From: Stenopsyche tienmushanensis
Lineage: Eukaryota > Arthropoda > Insecta > Trichoptera > Stenopsychidae
Reading direction: 5' to 3'
Assembly: GCA_008973525.1 (NCBI GenBank)
Contig: WACJ01000408.1
Location: forward strand, 124,001-188,000
DNA: 64,000 nucleotides
Within the stretch, counting starts at the first letter, position 1, and the number at the start of each line of letters is the position of its first letter. The notes under the pieces are model-generated. The model saw only the letters and a list, made by a program, of their open reading frames with translations. It did no database searches and had not been told where the DNA came from. Both the position numbers and the translations under genes were made by a program. Shown here in pieces: positions 46,263 to 58,559 of this stretch.

Positions 46263-47085
46263 ATTGTATTGCCAATATTAGCGATTTGCAAAAATTAAAG
46301 ATTAAATAATTGACCATTTTTAAACGATATTATCAAATACATAACGATATTCGCATGAGGCTAATATCAATTTTAAATATATTAACAATTATGCTGCTAT
46401 CTAATTGAGTTTGGCCAACTACATCAAAATATTTCTCAACCTTTTGTGAATATATTTTTATTCATTGCCACCCTCATAAATGCAGCAGTTGCACATGCAG
46501 TATTATAATATAATATAATTTTGTTTAAATATATGATTGTTGAGATTGAATTCTAAAATATTTAGTAAAAAATTGTATTAAATAGTAGGAATAAATCTGC
46601 CAACGATTTCATAAGCGAAATATCAAATGAACAGAAGTACAACTCGAAGCTCTTCATATGCTGTAATTTTTTTCTTGTTGCATGCTCTTTTGATTTAAAG
46701 CCATAGATCAATACTTGAAATTTTAAAACAAACACACCAATCGGAATTTTAATGCAACATTATTTTGGTATAAATTCCAGGATGTCGTATATTTTCGCAG
46801 ACTTGCCCTTATATCTGCTTTTGTTTGCAGTCCAGAGATTCCTATTGGAGACATTTCTTATCTTTGTGGGAGCAAACTAAGTTAAAAAAATTAATACACA
46901 TTTAAAAAAGGCGAATAAGCAAGTATATAGTAATCGAACATCTAACTAATGAATTGATAAAAGATGTATCTAATTACTATGACTTAGTTATTCATTGCAA
47001 TCCTGACTCAATAGAAAATATGAAAAATGCTATTTGGGCCATATATTATTATAAAATAAAATAAAATTATAAACCATAAAAGCAT
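46263..47085. other. Shared upstream region, including repeat G copy 2
   Basis: 5' flank of the secreted propeller gene. 46605-46810 matches 35810-36010. No clear TATA box. Confidence 0.4.
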
Positions 47086-47089
47086 AAAA

Positions 47090-47440
47090 TTTCGACTGAT
47101 GAAGCCCCTCAGCATTCACATTGTCCAGAAGGCGCAGATCCTTGGTGTGAATGACAGAAACATGCAACTACAAGATCGTTACATTTGTACAAGCATCCCC
47201 CTGCTCTCAACAAGGAAGTTAACGAAGAATTATCGATTATCGATATACTATTTTAAGAATAATGGTCGTCTTGGAGATCACAATCGGTTCAGGTGCCTTA
47301 TACGCCTTGCCAACCGCCGAGGCTTCGAATCTTCTAAAAAAAGCTAGAACAGCTCGCAGAGATACCAGATCAGCTAAAAAAGACGAGGATCAGGAAGCTG
47401 AAAAATTGCTTTATAGACTTAGAGTCACTGATTACTAGTA
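47090..47440 (+). pseudogene. Transposase-like remnant with CPxGxxxWCxW motif
   Basis: One frame reads STDEAPQHSHCPEGADPWCE then WQKHATTRSLHLYKHPPALN. A later frame reads SNLLKKARTARRDTRSAKKD and ends EAEKLLYRLRVTDY with a stop at about 47438. This pairing resembles the CP.G..SWC.W segment and basic C-terminal tail of MULE-like transposon proteins found in many arthropods. The family is from memory, and the middle is deleted. Confidence 0.5.
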
Positions 47441-49387
47441 TTTTTTCCTTTTCAACAATTTTTAAGTACTTACAACTTTAAACACGTTTTTATCGAAACG
47501 ACATTTTTGCATGTGCTGTTGAAAGAATTTCAAAAAACCAAGTCACCGATTGGTATGAAACTTTTCAAGCCTATTTTATACATATATGGCTATAACAGTT
47601 CGCAAAATCAGGTAAAAATATTAATTTTATCTTACGTTTTACAATAAAAAATACCCCCAAAAAAAGATGCATTTTTCCCAATTTTTTTTCAAACCAGCGC
47701 CATTTTGTTACTTTTAAGCAAAAAGTATTGATTGAGTGTTAAATAATAGCGCAGTTAAATAATACAAATTAAAAATATTTTTGACATGTTATTTTGATGT
47801 ATTCGTATTTGGAATATGATTTAACATTTTTAGTAAAGGACGTTTCTTCAATGATCTTATCTTTATCCGAATTTCTCAACAATTCATAAACAGCAACCAT
47901 TAAAATCATAAATCGTCCATTTAGGAGGAAATCTTATACATGCACTCGATTTACTAAATTTCAAATAGAGTCATCCTTTTGAAATTCAGAAAAGCACTGA
48001 ATATTTGTGTGAAGGCAACGTTTCAAATAGCAAAGTCTCCTCTTCTTGCACGTTTGAAATTTGACCCAGAGCTTATTTGAGTTATATTTATTCAGCAGGT
48101 ATTCAATTGAATCTTTTGAAATACGTTTGAACTTTCTAATTGGTAACATGGCGTGAAGTGTACCATTAAATCGATCAATGTATATTCATATAAATAATGT
48201 GCCATGTAATAACCATCGAATATTTTTTAATTGCGAAGTTGATATTGGTGAGACTCACGTGTGGGCCATCGGAGTGAATGTATCGAACGTGCAATTTAAA
48301 TATTAAGAATTGCCTTTCAATACGTACAACCAAAAAAATAGATTTATCTCCATTTAAGTACAGATGAGCATTTGTCATAATCAATATCATTGGAATGGCG
48401 TAAAAGGCTCCAGGATTTGTTAAAATCCCGAAGAGAGCCATCATCAATGAGTCGCACTTAAAAATAACGTAGTTTTGTATTATATTTTCAATAAACATAT
48501 TACACATTTTAAGCCATTTTGTGAAATTAGCAATCCCTTTTATGGAACTATCACCTATCAACTATTTTGTCATGGTTTTTCATAGCAACACCTCCTATAG
48601 ATTTAAACACATGACGTTTGAGGTCCATGTATGGTTGAATAGCTATAATTTGTCTTTTATACTGAAGTTTTCTGGTTCAATCCAATCCTTCTCAAAATAT
48701 TGACTCAAATGATAAAAAATATTTTATATTTTTATAACAAAAATGTTGCCAATTGCTATAAGCAAATATTTGTTGCAAGTATTCATATATTTTGTGGGTA
48801 TGATGAATGCATGTTATTTAATTCAATTATACATTTAGTCTTAATACGTATATATTATTGTTATAATATAAACTCCTTAATTGAAGCGTAAAAAATGATG
48901 ATAATTATCCTTTTATGTCTATATTATATTTTTCTCAATTTTTTTTTTAAGGAAACGCCCTATAATTTTAGAGTATAATAATATATTTATTATACACACC
49001 AAGAAAATAAGACTGTCAACGTTTAATGATTGCTTACAGCCTAAAATTATACCCTAAAAAATATATACGTAATAAATATTGAGAGATATTGATGGGAGAA
49101 GAGACCGATGAAGCAAATTTAATGACCACGACATCTGAAATAACCCAATATTCAAAGAATGATAGTAAAAATAAAAGCTTTAAACATTCCACCCTAAAGA
49201 GTATTAAAAAAAGCGTATGATGTTACCGAAAAAGGATCAAAAATTAGACTATTTGGACAATGCAAAAAAATCTTCGTTTACTGATGACTAAGAATATGTT
49301 ATCGATATTTTTGTATAACACAACGCTATTTTTAGGGTTATACTGACTGTCTGTGTATCAACCATGTATGTATAATAAATATTATGA
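47441..49387. other. Intergenic, nothing firm
   Basis: AT-rich. A 128-codon minus-strand frame at 48175-48561 with hydrophobic stretches (MMALFGILTNPGAFYAIPMI) and a 60-codon frame at 48521-48703 have no recognisable family. Confidence 0.3.
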
Positions 49388-49861
49388 TTAGGGCCGTAAA
49401 AAGGGCGTGGCAAAACAGGCGCCCGCCACGGGCGCAACTGGCCTCGGGGTGCAAAGCTCAGAATACCATACATGTTTACATAAACCAACACTGATTGACT
49501 CTGTCCGTTTATATAATATATACTAAGTTAAGTTAAGTATGGTATTCGATTGCGAGCCGGTCATTCGTCATATAAGCGGTCCGAAAAGCGGACCGATTGA
49601 GCATACAAACCTTATGGCCACTTCGTCCTTTTTTGGGACTTTTTGTGGCATTTTCTATGATCTGTACGATCGCGGAAGCAGCGTAGCGTCTATCTTTTAC
49701 AATAGTAACCGCCATCTATATGTTAGGTCGGATACTTTTGGGACTATCTTTGTATATTATTTTAAAACATACATTATAATTTCCTTATACATTAGGGGGT
49801 GGGATGGGCGTTATGTTAGATACTTGCCACGGGTGCTTCATATTCTAGTTACGGCTTTGAT
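49388..49861. mobile_element. Non-autonomous DNA element with GGCCGTAAC ends, copy 2
   Basis: Left end AGGGCCGTAAAAAGGGCGTG; right end, inverted, AAAGCCGTAACTAG. The internal CGGTCCGAAAAGCGGACCG inverted repeat is shared with 24426-25303. Confidence 0.65.
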
Positions 49862-50506
49862 TATGATACATAAGGTAGCAAAATATCTTAAAATTAACTT
49901 AAATCAATGCTGAAATGAAATTAATCTGAAACACACACATCGTGCGTTCTATTATATTTCATTATAAACATAGGATTGGAAAAAACAATAATATCAAATC
50001 CGGTAAAATAATTGTTGGTCGGATGATTAACATGAATATTATGTCACCGGACGGACGCTAATGAGTCAAATAACTTAATTTGAATGTGTGAAATTTGCAA
50101 GCCAATTAATAAATAAACGCTCTAAGGTCCGGTATGCCAAAAACAAAATATTTATCTAGCGATATATTGATAGTACACATCACATACATTCCATATACAA
50201 AATATCTTGGTTGAACATTGTGCGCGTACATTGATTTGCGATATATTTAAAATATATAAACGTTAAATGCTTGTAATTTTTAGCATTTATGTAAGGATAT
50301 CAGGTAAATATATTTACGAAGATAATTTATGCAAAGCTCGGTTTTGGAAAGGTTGAATTTGTACACTTCTTGGAACCCTAATTAGTAGATAGCAATTGTA
50401 TTGTGAAAGCTGTATGCATTTATCGATAACGTGGTCCGAGTTCAATTTCGATTTAGTTCATAGTTTAGCAGCAAGCATTGAGGTCTTCAGTTTGATCAGT
50501 GTCAAA

Positions 50507-51316
50507 ATGAAAAATATACTCTCTAAAATATTCAAGTCAAACTCCAAGGACGCTGCTGCCGATCCATCGGAACCCGAGGAACCTAATCCAGCTATTCCCG
50601 ATGAAGGATCGGACAGATTTTGGATGTTGTTCAAGCTGTGGACTGGAAAACTATCAGCGTTGGCTCTCGATCAAGCCAACGATCTCTATTTCGTTAGTGA
50701 AGGACGGCTTTTTAAACTTGTTGAAGGAAAAAAGCAAAGCGTGGCCACGAAAAGCGATAGTGTTATAGATATCGCATCTGACACCATGGGAAACCTATAC
50801 GTGTGCTCCAATCATCAAATTGAAATTTTACGTATGGATGCCCATATATCTGAATTGATCGTCAGGGATGATCGCTATACGTTTAAATCCATATGTCTGG
50901 ATCAAAAAGATAATGTGTATTTGTTGGGCGATAATGGAAGGGGCGATAGATCTTTCTTATTGAGAGATAAATTCATCATGAATATGGCGATTGAAGATGC
51001 TATCAATAGGCCATTTGCTGTGGATTCATCAAGAAGTATTTATTATAATAGATATTCCATCAGCAACTTGATGAAGGTTCCCATCTCAGGACTCTTCGAA
51101 GAAAGTGTAAATTGCGTGGCTGTGGACAGCTTCGATAATGCATATTTTGGTACTCGGAGTGGTATGTTTGTGGTTGTGGCTGGAGGATACGAAGCCAAAC
51201 GCATCAAAACGGTCAATGTGGGTGATATTAATAGTATTGCATTTAATACTCGTGGACATATTTATTTTGCTAGTGTTACTGATAAAGTTGGTGGAATTTA
51301 TATACTGAGATCTTAA
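50507..51316 (+). CDS. Six-bladed beta-propeller paralogue without signal peptide
   Basis: Single-exon gene of 269 residues. It starts MKNILSKIFKSNSKDAAADP, followed by an acidic Pro-rich linker and no hydrophobic leader, so the product is probably cytosolic. An upstream in-frame ATG at 50396 adds 37 residues but no better leader; 50507 is preferred because it lines up with the paralogue's start. Six propeller motifs: DQANDLYFV, DTMGNLYVC, DQKDNVYLL, DSSRSIYYN, DSFDNAYFG, NTRGHIYFA. Blades 4 and 5 match those of the 45414-46214 gene closely (AVDS..YY, DNxYFGTxxG). The ending GGIYILRS parallels GGIFSLIRND. The role is unknown; ommochrome-binding-protein-like by relation to its neighbour. Polyadenylation signals follow at about 51497 and 51513. 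Confidence 0.78.
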   Translation: MKNILSKIFKSNSKDAAADPSEPEEPNPAIPDEGSDRFWMLFKLWTGKLSALALDQANDLYFVSEGRLFKLVEGKKQSVATKSDSVIDIASDTMGNLYVCSNHQIEILRMDAHISELIVRDDRYTFKSICLDQKDNVYLLGDNGRGDRSFLLRDKFIMNMAIEDAINRPFAVDSSRSIYYNRYSISNLMKVPISGLFEESVNCVAVDSFDNAYFGTRSGMFVVVAGGYEAKRIKTVNVGDINSIAFNTRGHIYFASVTDKVGGIYILRS

Positions 51317-51494
51317 TTTTCTGATATATGCATCATTTTTCAATTTTATTCGTGTTTCCTTGACCATTTTATGATGTTTTGATATTTTTTTGACAACTCT
51401 GTCGAAATGTATTTTAATAATTCCCATGTTTTTTTACTGTAATTTATTTTTTACTTTGTAACTTATAATGTATTGATTTTTTTGTTGTTAAAAA

Positions 51495-51520
51495 TAATAA
51501 ATATGTGCTTGTAAATAAAC
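51495..51520 (+). terminator. Polyadenylation signals of the propeller gene
   Basis: AATAATAAATATG and GTAAATAAAC give two AATAAA-type hexamers about 180-200 nt after the stop codon at 51316. Confidence 0.5.
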
Positions 51521-51814
51521 TTATTCTTTAATTATTATCCTTATAATGTTCCCATAATATGACAACGCAATGCATGCATATTCTAACACTCGTTTACGTA
51601 TTTTGTAAAATTGTGGTGGATATATTTTTCGGAGAAGAATTATATCCACGCCAATTTTCACTCTTAAAATACACAATTCAAATATAATTTTTATATAGAA
51701 CTAACTGAATGTTGTCCTTAAGTTTCGTTCGTGTGTTTGCGTGTCATTTAATAAATGCCTTTTTATATAATTCAAATCAAAAAGTTACTTTTTGCATTTC
51801 ATCATGCTGATACA

Positions 51815-52020
51815 CGTACCACACATTGAGAACCACTGCTTTGTTTAAATATGTCGATGTAGTAAGCTCTTTTGTAGGCACCACTAAAATTTCGTTTCAA
51901 TCTATTAGCTTTTATGTACATATATCAATTTTACGAATGAAGAAGAGTTTCATTAATTTCTTACGAATTCCCTCGGACTTTCAGCGAAGCTTAGCACGAA
52001 ACACCCGGACTGTAAAGTAT
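51815..52020 (-). repeat. Repeat I, copy 2, next to a hAT-like end
   Basis: The inverse matches 44130-44305 (TTTAGTGGTGCCTAC, GTTTCGTGCTAAGCTTCG). At its edge the inverse reads GCAGTGGTTCTCAATG, the usual start of Buster-type hAT elements. Confidence 0.5.
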
Positions 52021-52321
52021 TAATGGTTTGTAAATTTTAATCTTCGTTTTCGCCGATAGTCATTTAATCCCAAACATATTTTTCAGTTAATGATAGCATC
52101 GATTATCGTGTTGAATCCTGAAGTTTATATCATTATCCATTAATTTCTTCTCCGTGAGGGTAGTTCTAATGAACTCTTGTAATATTGAGACTATGAGTTT
52201 TATTACGATTTTGGATATAACTACCCAAATTATTATTACCCGGATTAGCGCGACCGTTTGGCGATTAGTTCAAAACCTCCTGTAGTCTCGTCTAAAAATC
52301 TGCATTGCTATTGGGGTATTT

Positions 52322-52400
52322 AGCCTTTTAACTGCCAGAGCGTAATGAGCGCGTACAAATGCGACTCGCTGGTGAGTCGTTGACATTTGAAATGTTGATG
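52322..52400. mobile_element. Decayed piggyBac-type end or MITE
   Basis: GCCTTTTAACTGCCAGAGCG, then TAATGAGCGCGTACAAATGCG, matches the inverted right end of the 13235-15872 element (GCCATAGCGTAATGAGCG). The flanking TTAA has become TTAG and the other end is damaged. Confidence 0.6.
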
Positions 52401-53290
52401 AAGACTACAGGCTCTATGATGAATGCATTGAATATAATTGTTGGCACATACTGCAAAGTCTGCCGAAAACATCGACGAGACACGGATAAGCTTTGTGTAA
52501 GAATTATCAGTAAATGATCTGCGTAGAAAGGAATGTGAACGAATGCTCGGAAGTCAGGGGTCCATCTGCATATACAAGCAGAGGTCTCAGAAATTACAGC
52601 GGGGGAAGATTCATTCAACAAAGGGATATGAACATAAAAAGGCTCGTTAAAAAATGGGGCGAGTAAAAAGGCACGTTGTGTTGAATTGTGATTGCGAGGG
52701 TATGGACATAAAGATGTTCGAAAGTGACAGAATGGTTATGTAACATGGAGATGAATATGACCACGCCATGTTGTAAGGGCAAAAGAAAACAGGTGACTTA
52801 GGACTCATAATACATATAAGTATGTGGTCGGCAATAAGGGTCAATAATAAATCCTGTAAAATTAATGGCAAGGAAGGATCGAATGATAGGGATCAAAAGA
52901 CATTGGTCTTTGAAATGGTTCCAATAGCATGTACAAGAGTCGATGGATGAGGTTCGTGGAAGGATGGTCATAAAAATGGCAACATTATGGGTTTTCGTGA
53001 AGTTCGCGTGACGTGAGAAAGAGCAGAGGGATGCAGTTCAGAGTCAAAAACTGAAAGGCTTGCATAGAAGCTGTATATCCTAGGAAAGAATTGAGGGGAT
53101 GCAGTGCTGATTCGTGATAAGAATGGTATACAACAATTATCTTTACAAAAATATAAGAGGTATGGGAAGAAACAAGTGGTGTGTGGAAAAAATAGGTGGA
53201 AGGTGTTGGCCAAGAGTATTTAAAAGAAAAATGACGTCATTATGAGGAAACATTTATCGCTAGTAATGGATAGTTTGAAGGATTTAAAAG
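52400..53290. other. Decayed coding-like region, unassigned
   Basis: Base composition shifts to purine-rich and less AT-rich on the plus strand. Three minus-strand frames of 74-97 codons lie in a row (52328-52621, 52647-52871, 52968-53213). Probably an old retroelement; I could not match either strand to a family. Confidence 0.3.
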
Positions 53291-53479
53291 ACGTTTTCTT
53301 TAAATGACATCAAAAAACAAGGCGAACGTTTTTCAGCCGACGTAGATGCTGCTAATATTTTTTTAATAAATTTAAGACAATTATACAAATAGGAGGTTAT
53401 AATTTTTTTTTTAATCTTATACAATTTAAAAAACCTAACCTCAAATTTTGTATAGGTGCTTAACTTTCTATAGGTTTTT

Positions 53480-53526
53480 TTTTCTATAGTGCGGTCCCTA
53501 TCTCGACGTTATAGGAGGGTTGACTG
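53480..53526 (-). mobile_element. pogo/Tigger-type terminal repeat
   Basis: The inverse reads TACAGTCAACCCTCCTATAA, the start of many insect pogo-like elements. The other end was not found. Confidence 0.5.
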
Positions 53527-53557
53527 TATAATATTTTTAGTTAAGTATAATATCAAT

Positions 53558-54303
53558 TAGGGAATCCAATCCGGAATTAGACCATCCCAAAAACGGGATT
53601 TTCACTAGTTTAAGAAATTATATTGATAAATTTGATCAAAAATGACTAATAAATCCATGTGTTTAATAAAAAAAAAATTTGAAGGCGAAAGAATTTTATT
53701 TATTTAAAAAGAGATAAAAATAAAATCAAAAATAGATAAATAAAACACTAAAAAATTCAAATATTATTTTGAAAATATGCCCCAAGTGACATTAAAGCAT
53801 CGAATGTTTCGTCATTTAGTCTAGATCTGACTTTGGAAGCCAGATAACTTGCTACTGAAAATGCAAATCATCAGTTATTTAAATGCTAGTTAAATATATA
53901 AGTAAAATTCCTTTCTGCTGAGACACGGACTGAAACTCGCAAAATTCCCGATTTCCCCATAAATAATTTATTTCCGTCGCTGCAGATGAATACTTATATA
54001 CTATAATACTTTGATCTGATTCGTAATTATATTACGGAGGAATACAAAATATTTGAATCCCGTATCTATTATATTTCATAACGATATTCCCATTATTAGA
54101 GTCGATGTGTATTAAATACATCACCGGTAGGGAAAGGTTAATATAACAATTTGAAAAACATATATGTATACATAGATTAGACAGTTACTGCCCCCAAGGT
54201 GTCGCCTAAGCTCGCCAATTAGTAGTTACGCCACTGTTTCCAAGCGTCCAAATTTTGGCGAGAATGTTTCGATTTAGTAGCTTTTAACGTGCTGTATTCC
54301 CTA
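53558..54303 (-). mobile_element. hAT-type element copy 3
   Basis: Begins TAGGGAATCCAATCC and ends GTATTCCCTA. Flanks ATATCAAT and GTACCAAT agree at 6 of 8 positions. Internal sequence matches copies at 4489-5203 and, even more closely, 44306-45102. Confidence 0.82.
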
Positions 54304-54552
54304 GTACCAATGCATTATGTACTGTTATGAATTGTGAATAGAAAACGAATCTGCTGCGCCGAAATTTAAATTTACCTTTATATGTACTCCGCTCTTGAAC
54401 AGCATTTCCTTTGCGTCCCCTTCTTGAACAACTTATTTTATGGATCTGGTACGGCACCACGGCTAAAAAACCACTGCTATGTTTTTTTTACATATTACAG
54501 AAATGTCATAAACATGTTCGCCATATGTTTCTAGAAACTATCTACTAATTAA

Positions 54553-54715
54553 TGCGTTCCGTGCCACGTCCACCGTATATGGTGGACGCGGAGCGGATTT
54601 ATTTCGGACGTTTTTAGTTATATTTAGTTAGTTTTTAGTCCACTGCAATCATGCGACGGGACCCGTGCGGGGGAACGCCCGTCAACCGTAAACACGCGAT
54701 GCGGCACGGAACGTG
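54553..54715. mobile_element. 163-bp TTAA-flanked MITE, second piggyBac-like family
   Basis: TTAA at 54549-54552 and 54716-54719. Ends TGCGTTCCGTGCC and, inverted, CACGTTCCGTGCC. A near-palindrome CGTCCACC..GGTGGACG (54567-54588) lies 14 nt inside the left end. GC-rich relative to surroundings. Confidence 0.8.
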
Positions 54716-55086
54716 TTAAGATGGACAACTGTCTGTTTTTTTTCTAATATTGTAGTTTTCGCAAATACACCCCACGTCAAATGAAAAAATACTATGCGTA
54801 ACCCAGCGGGAATTTGTTAATAAATATTGACTTGGTGATAGATAATGTGTAAAGTACTCATATGTCAGCAATTATGAGATTCCTGAAGTAACATTAAATT
54901 TTATTGTTATTAAGTTTATACATCCAAAATTGAATATGTCATAAGAAAATATAAATCTATGATGTTGCGATACGCCTCTACAATGTAATCTGTTAGGAAA
55001 ATATGTTATTATAAATTAGAATATTATAGAAATGAAAATAGTTCAGAACAATCGGCTTCCAAATACATAACATAGAACGCTTTTAA

Positions 55087-55841
55087 CACGTTCCACGCTC
55101 AAATTCAATAGTCGGTGCGAAAACAGAAGGGATAGCGATGCAAAATTGAAATGCACGGGATAAACATGGACAATATATGGCGCATCTTCTCTCAGGTGTT
55201 GTTTTATCTTAGATCGACAAGCTTGACTCTACTATTAGTCAAATTAACAAAAAAAAATGAAGATAAGCAAGTGCGAACAGACAAAGGTAGGAATGCAAGT
55301 TTCGAGGTCGATCTCGAAAGATATTTAGAAAGTTGTCCATCTTAAAGACATTTAAGAAAGACGTTCGTAAAGTTAACATTTGTAAATCGTAGAAATATGT
55401 AACAGGGAGACGCTGGATTCGCTTTTTGGAGACTGTTTGACTGACTGACAAATTCTCGATCTCCGGGAAGCGAAAAACAAATGCAAAAAAAGTCGCAGGA
55501 TGTTGTCCTAATCGTCCAAAATCACCTCATATGTGTTTGAATTGTTTCAATGAATAGGTGGTAACATTATATAAAGTTATATTTTATTTTAAACATAATT
55601 TTATAACATTTAAACATATTTTATATGTATATTTTAGTTATTTTAATTTTATGCCTTTATAAGTTATATAATATATATAAACATATATTTATTATATTCT
55701 GTTTATTTAATATTTGCATGTGCTAATTCCATTGAATAGAAAATAAATAACTTGTTAAATCGTATTTAAATGGAGGAAGAAAACGTCCGAAAGAAATCCG
55801 CGCCGCGTCCACCATATACGGTGGACGTGGCACGGAACGCG
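55087..55841. mobile_element. 755-bp TTAA-flanked element, same family
   Basis: TTAA at 55083-55086 and 55842-55845. Ends CACGTTCCACGCTC and, inverted, CGCGTTCCGTGCC. The same near-palindrome (55806-55827) lies 14 nt inside the right end, in reverse orientation. The middle contains repeat family F (55195-55470). Confidence 0.7.
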
Positions 55842-55845
55842 TTAA

Positions 55846-57790
55846 CACAATCGCGAAAGCAATGAAATTTCAATTCATTTCTGCCCACAAAAAGTGTAAG
55901 AATTGTTGAATCATTTCACGGTGCATTCATAAATATGCGCAAAAATCGTGCTCTCTTTAATCCATAACAATTTCATTTCACGATCAGATCTTCGGGAATC
56001 GATTATAAGATATTTGAATTAAAGGAACATTATTTTTTATTGGTTGATATTGTTGATGCTCGAAGTGCATATAATCTTCCTTCAATTATAAAAAGAAACC
56101 TATTTCCTTAAAATTAAATTAATGAGGGCTGATTCTCAATAACTATACGCCATAGGCTAAAGAAGTACAATATTTTAATATTTTTAGGTACTAATTTATA
56201 GATAACAATAAATGCAAAGTAAATATACGCCAACGGAAAGTTTGAGATGCTTTGTAGCGATATACATTTGTAGTTGTCAAAAAAAAAAACGACCTTCTTA
56301 GAAAAGCTTTTGTCCTCAAATCCTTAGAAATGGGTATTATTTTATGGATTTGCCCAAAATCGTATGCGTTCTTATCGCTTTTAAAATGGTTTTCTTTTGT
56401 ATTACAACAATTTAAATTTATTTTAGTATGATAAAGCCGAACATGCTAATAACATGAAGGGAAGAATATCGATGCAGTTTACAAAATACCAGGAAAAATT
56501 ATGAATTTCATGATTAAAGAAATCTTAAACAATGTAATTTTAGAAATTTGGGCATCTCTAAGATATTAAAGATCTTAGCAAATCGTTTAAATGTATAAAA
56601 ATACACCTATGCTTTATATAACACGGTCAAATGTTTCCACAAACGTCGTGTAATACAAATCTAAAAAATCTCGAAGTTTGCTAATTTCCTTTTTTTAAAT
56701 TAAACAATCTACAAAATGTGCATTTACATATTTATTTGAAGAATTCATTCAGCATTGCTATTATTTATTAACAAATTTATGCTAAAAATGTTTCGAGATC
56801 GACTATGTGCTTTCATCATCGAAGGCTTTTTGGATTTAGTCTTTAAATATTCTGTAATAAGCGATATTTAGCGTATAAATCGTGATAAAGGGCCAGAATA
56901 TTTTCAGTAATTCCCTCTTGAATTTCTTCCCTATTCCCAATTTCCATAAATTCTAATTTATCCCGCCAATCTTAACCCGTCATCCATGGTTTTTAATGTG
57001 AAACATGCAGTTATTGCAACTGCTTTCAGACTCATTAATTATGATAGGTTCAATCAACATTTCGACTGTGTCTACATCTTTCAATGTATAATCCTTCAAT
57101 ATTTCTTCGATATATTGAATATCAAATTGATCAAATCCTTCTCCGTTATCGTTTGGTATTCGTCTTCTATTGATGGTATTATTAACTCCAGTTCTATTAA
57201 TGACTCTTTATAAGATTATTGCATACAAGCGTAATGATATGCGTCTCGCGTTTTTTTTTTTCATGGATCATTATGTGATAATATTGTTACCTGCAGCAAT
57301 TAAATTGCATAATATAGCAACAAATGTATAAATATAAGCGCTCAAAGAAAGGAATATATCATAGAGTATTCAGATATTTTTTATCACGCCTTGTGATAAC
57401 ACTTAGACTTCGGGTCACTGTCGTAACTCTGTATTCATATATTCTTAAATATTTCAATTTAAAATTTTTTGAGTATCAAAACGAGGAAATTACACAAGCC
57501 ATCTAAATCCGTAACAATACTACGTTTTTTCCAGGGATTACTTCTGGCCATAGCTTTTTGCAGTAAGCATTTAAAGTGAATTGTTTTATTTATTTAATTG
57601 ATGCAGAAACCATATCGCAATTATTTAAATTAAGATTATTTTTCCTCGCATAAATTTCTGCATCAGTTAAATAATATTTTTTAAAGCAAACTTTAAAAAT
57701 AACTGCGATCAAAGCCTTTTTAGTTGCTCTTCAATAAACAGGCAAATTCGTTTTATCATATCCTTTCAGTGCTCAAGGGTTTAAAAGCGG
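55846..57790. other. Intergenic, nothing identified
   Basis: AT-rich with only short frames. No repeat match noticed. Confidence 0.35.
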
Positions 57791-57830
57791 AATAATAAGT
57801 AAAGGCTTCATTGTGAAATCTCTAGAAGAA

Positions 57831-58031
57831 TTAGAACATAAAAATGAAGATATTTTTACTTTCGCCACATTGAATTCCTTCGCATGTTTTTCGCTTTGAT
57901 ATGTAGGTTCGATGAGACATCTTTTCCCAGTACAAGCCCGTTTCATTCACGATGCATATCTGGTTTGGTGTTATAGCCCTTATTTTTATAATTTCGGCGG
58001 ATTCTGAATTTTGACTAATAAATACACTCAT
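57831..58031 (-). pseudogene. Tigger/pogo DDE-domain fragment
   Basis: Minus-strand frame with ITPNQICIVNETGLYWEKM then SHRTYISKRKTCEG, matching the 'Q.I.N.DETGLFWK..P.RTYI' block of the DDE_1 family. The first catalytic Asp of D-E-T-G is Asn here, so the piece is inactive. Different from the 26.1-kb element, which lacks this domain. Confidence 0.75.
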
Positions 58032-58559
58032 ACTTCGATTTTCGCGGCAGATACGTTCTTTAGAAACCGCGTTAAAAAAGCAAGGACATCATACAAAAAT
58101 ATAAGATAGATACGTCTTATAAAAAAACGCGTAAATCAAGTCTTTGATTTCATATTAAATTTGAAGATTCGTTTCGATTTTTTTTTTAAATAACTACATA
58201 GTTTGAAATTGCCTTCCTCGTCAGATGAACTAGTCAATTCAATTTGAGAATTAGCGAAAATATCCGAGTATTCATGAGTAGTTTCTTTTAATAAAAAAAT
58301 CAATCTCGAGTACTTTTTACTAATATTGTACCAATAATCCTAGATTTAAGCGATCAGTACCATTTAATTCATGTGTTTTTTAAAATATTTACGTAATATT
58401 GAAAAATATTTTTAGAACCTTTGAATGAAGGGCAAATATTTGCTGATTGAGAGCCGCTGATCCTAACGATTTAAGGCCATGTGTTTCTCTTTTTTTTTAC
58501 TAAGAAGTTCCAGTTATAAAGCATACCTAAAACTTTCCTAATGTTAAATTGTATTGCAG

